A stretch of DNA of 64,000 nucleotides from Chrysoperla carnea (taxonomy: Eukaryota > Arthropoda > Insecta > Neuroptera > Chrysopidae), in NCBI RefSeq assembly GCF_905475395.1, contig NC_058338.1, forward strand, positions 75,837,435-75,901,434. Direction: 5' to 3'. Numbering within the stretch: the stretch's first letter is position 1; every line of letters starts with the position of its first letter. Positions 63,740-64,000 of the stretch are shown piece after piece. The position numbers were made by a program, and so were the translations under genes. Below the pieces are notes generated by a model. The model searched no databases and was not told the origin of the DNA. It saw nothing but the letters and a program-made list of their open reading frames with translations.

Positions 63740-63960
63740 TTTTTAACCCCCGAACTGGATATGTGTGTTTGTCTGTCTGTGGCATTGTAGCGCCTAAACG
63801 GATGAAACGATTTCTATTTTTTTGGTTTCATTTGAAAAGTAATTTAACGGAGAGTGTTCATAGGTATGATTCAAGTGCGAGCTTAGAGTTATGTTAAAAA
63901 AAAAATTGCGATGACCTTCAAAAGCTATTCAGTTTGGAAAAGGCATGATATATAATTTTT
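63740..63960 (+). repeat. Dispersed repeat B, copy 7
   Basis: It contains TTTTTAACCCCCGAACTGG, GTTTGTCTGTCTGTGGCATT, GCGCCTAAACGGATGAAACG and TTTAACGGAGAGTGTTCATA in family order. Confidence 0.6.
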
Positions 63961-64000
63961 ACATATAAATAATTACCATGGAAATGAATGGTAAAATAAT

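Noticed and set aside
1..64000. CRISPR array, bacterial operon or phage region
   Set aside because: No regularly spaced short repeats or prokaryotic gene arrangement; introns and insect transposons show that this is a eukaryotic nuclear sequence.

Overview
This is an AT-rich insect nuclear genome window. The evidence is spliced Cys-loop receptor exons, large transposon-filled introns, a tRNA-derived SINE, and a gypsy-like retrovirus of the insect errantivirus type. The order cannot be fixed from the sequence alone. The three genic units described here all lie on the + strand.

Layout. (1) 2589-23727: a GABA/glycine-like ligand-gated ion channel subunit, recognised as the orthologue of Drosophila Grd. 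Nine coding exons are visible; the exon with the start codon is not. Intron 1 is 13.2 kb. It holds copies of dispersed repeat families, a giant nested palindrome (11792-13054) and a pre-miRNA-like hairpin (9391-9476). Later introns hold a second palindrome and a non-LTR retrotransposon fragment. (2) 27714-35830: a complete LTR retrovirus of 8,117 bp with 568-bp LTRs that I read as identical. It has a PBS, PPT and intact gag, pol and env frames. It is inserted in a (TA)n microsatellite, with a canonical UUUAAAC frameshift site and a plausible env splice donor/acceptor pair. (3) 37336-42437: a three-exon gene for a 1,656-residue Cys- and Pro-rich protein. It has a mitochondrial-type N terminus and about a dozen internal R-x-[F/Y]-S-T motifs between repeated Cys modules. 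This looks like an organelle-targeted polyprotein and is the most novel item in the window. (4) 42438-64000: no convincing gene, but a rich set of repeats: three further long palindromes (two flanked by TA), GTCY-microsatellite repeats, SINE copies and a tandem 314-bp duplication.

The genes do not form one pathway. The channel subunit would act at the neuronal surface with other Cys-loop subunits. The retrovirus is an independent, apparently very young insertion about 4 kb downstream of Grd and 1.5 kb upstream of the Cys/Pro-rich gene. The recurrent theme of the non-coding DNA is long inverted repeats that would give double-stranded RNA if transcribed; two of them lie inside Grd introns. Coordinates of dispersed repeats are approximate because they were aligned by eye.
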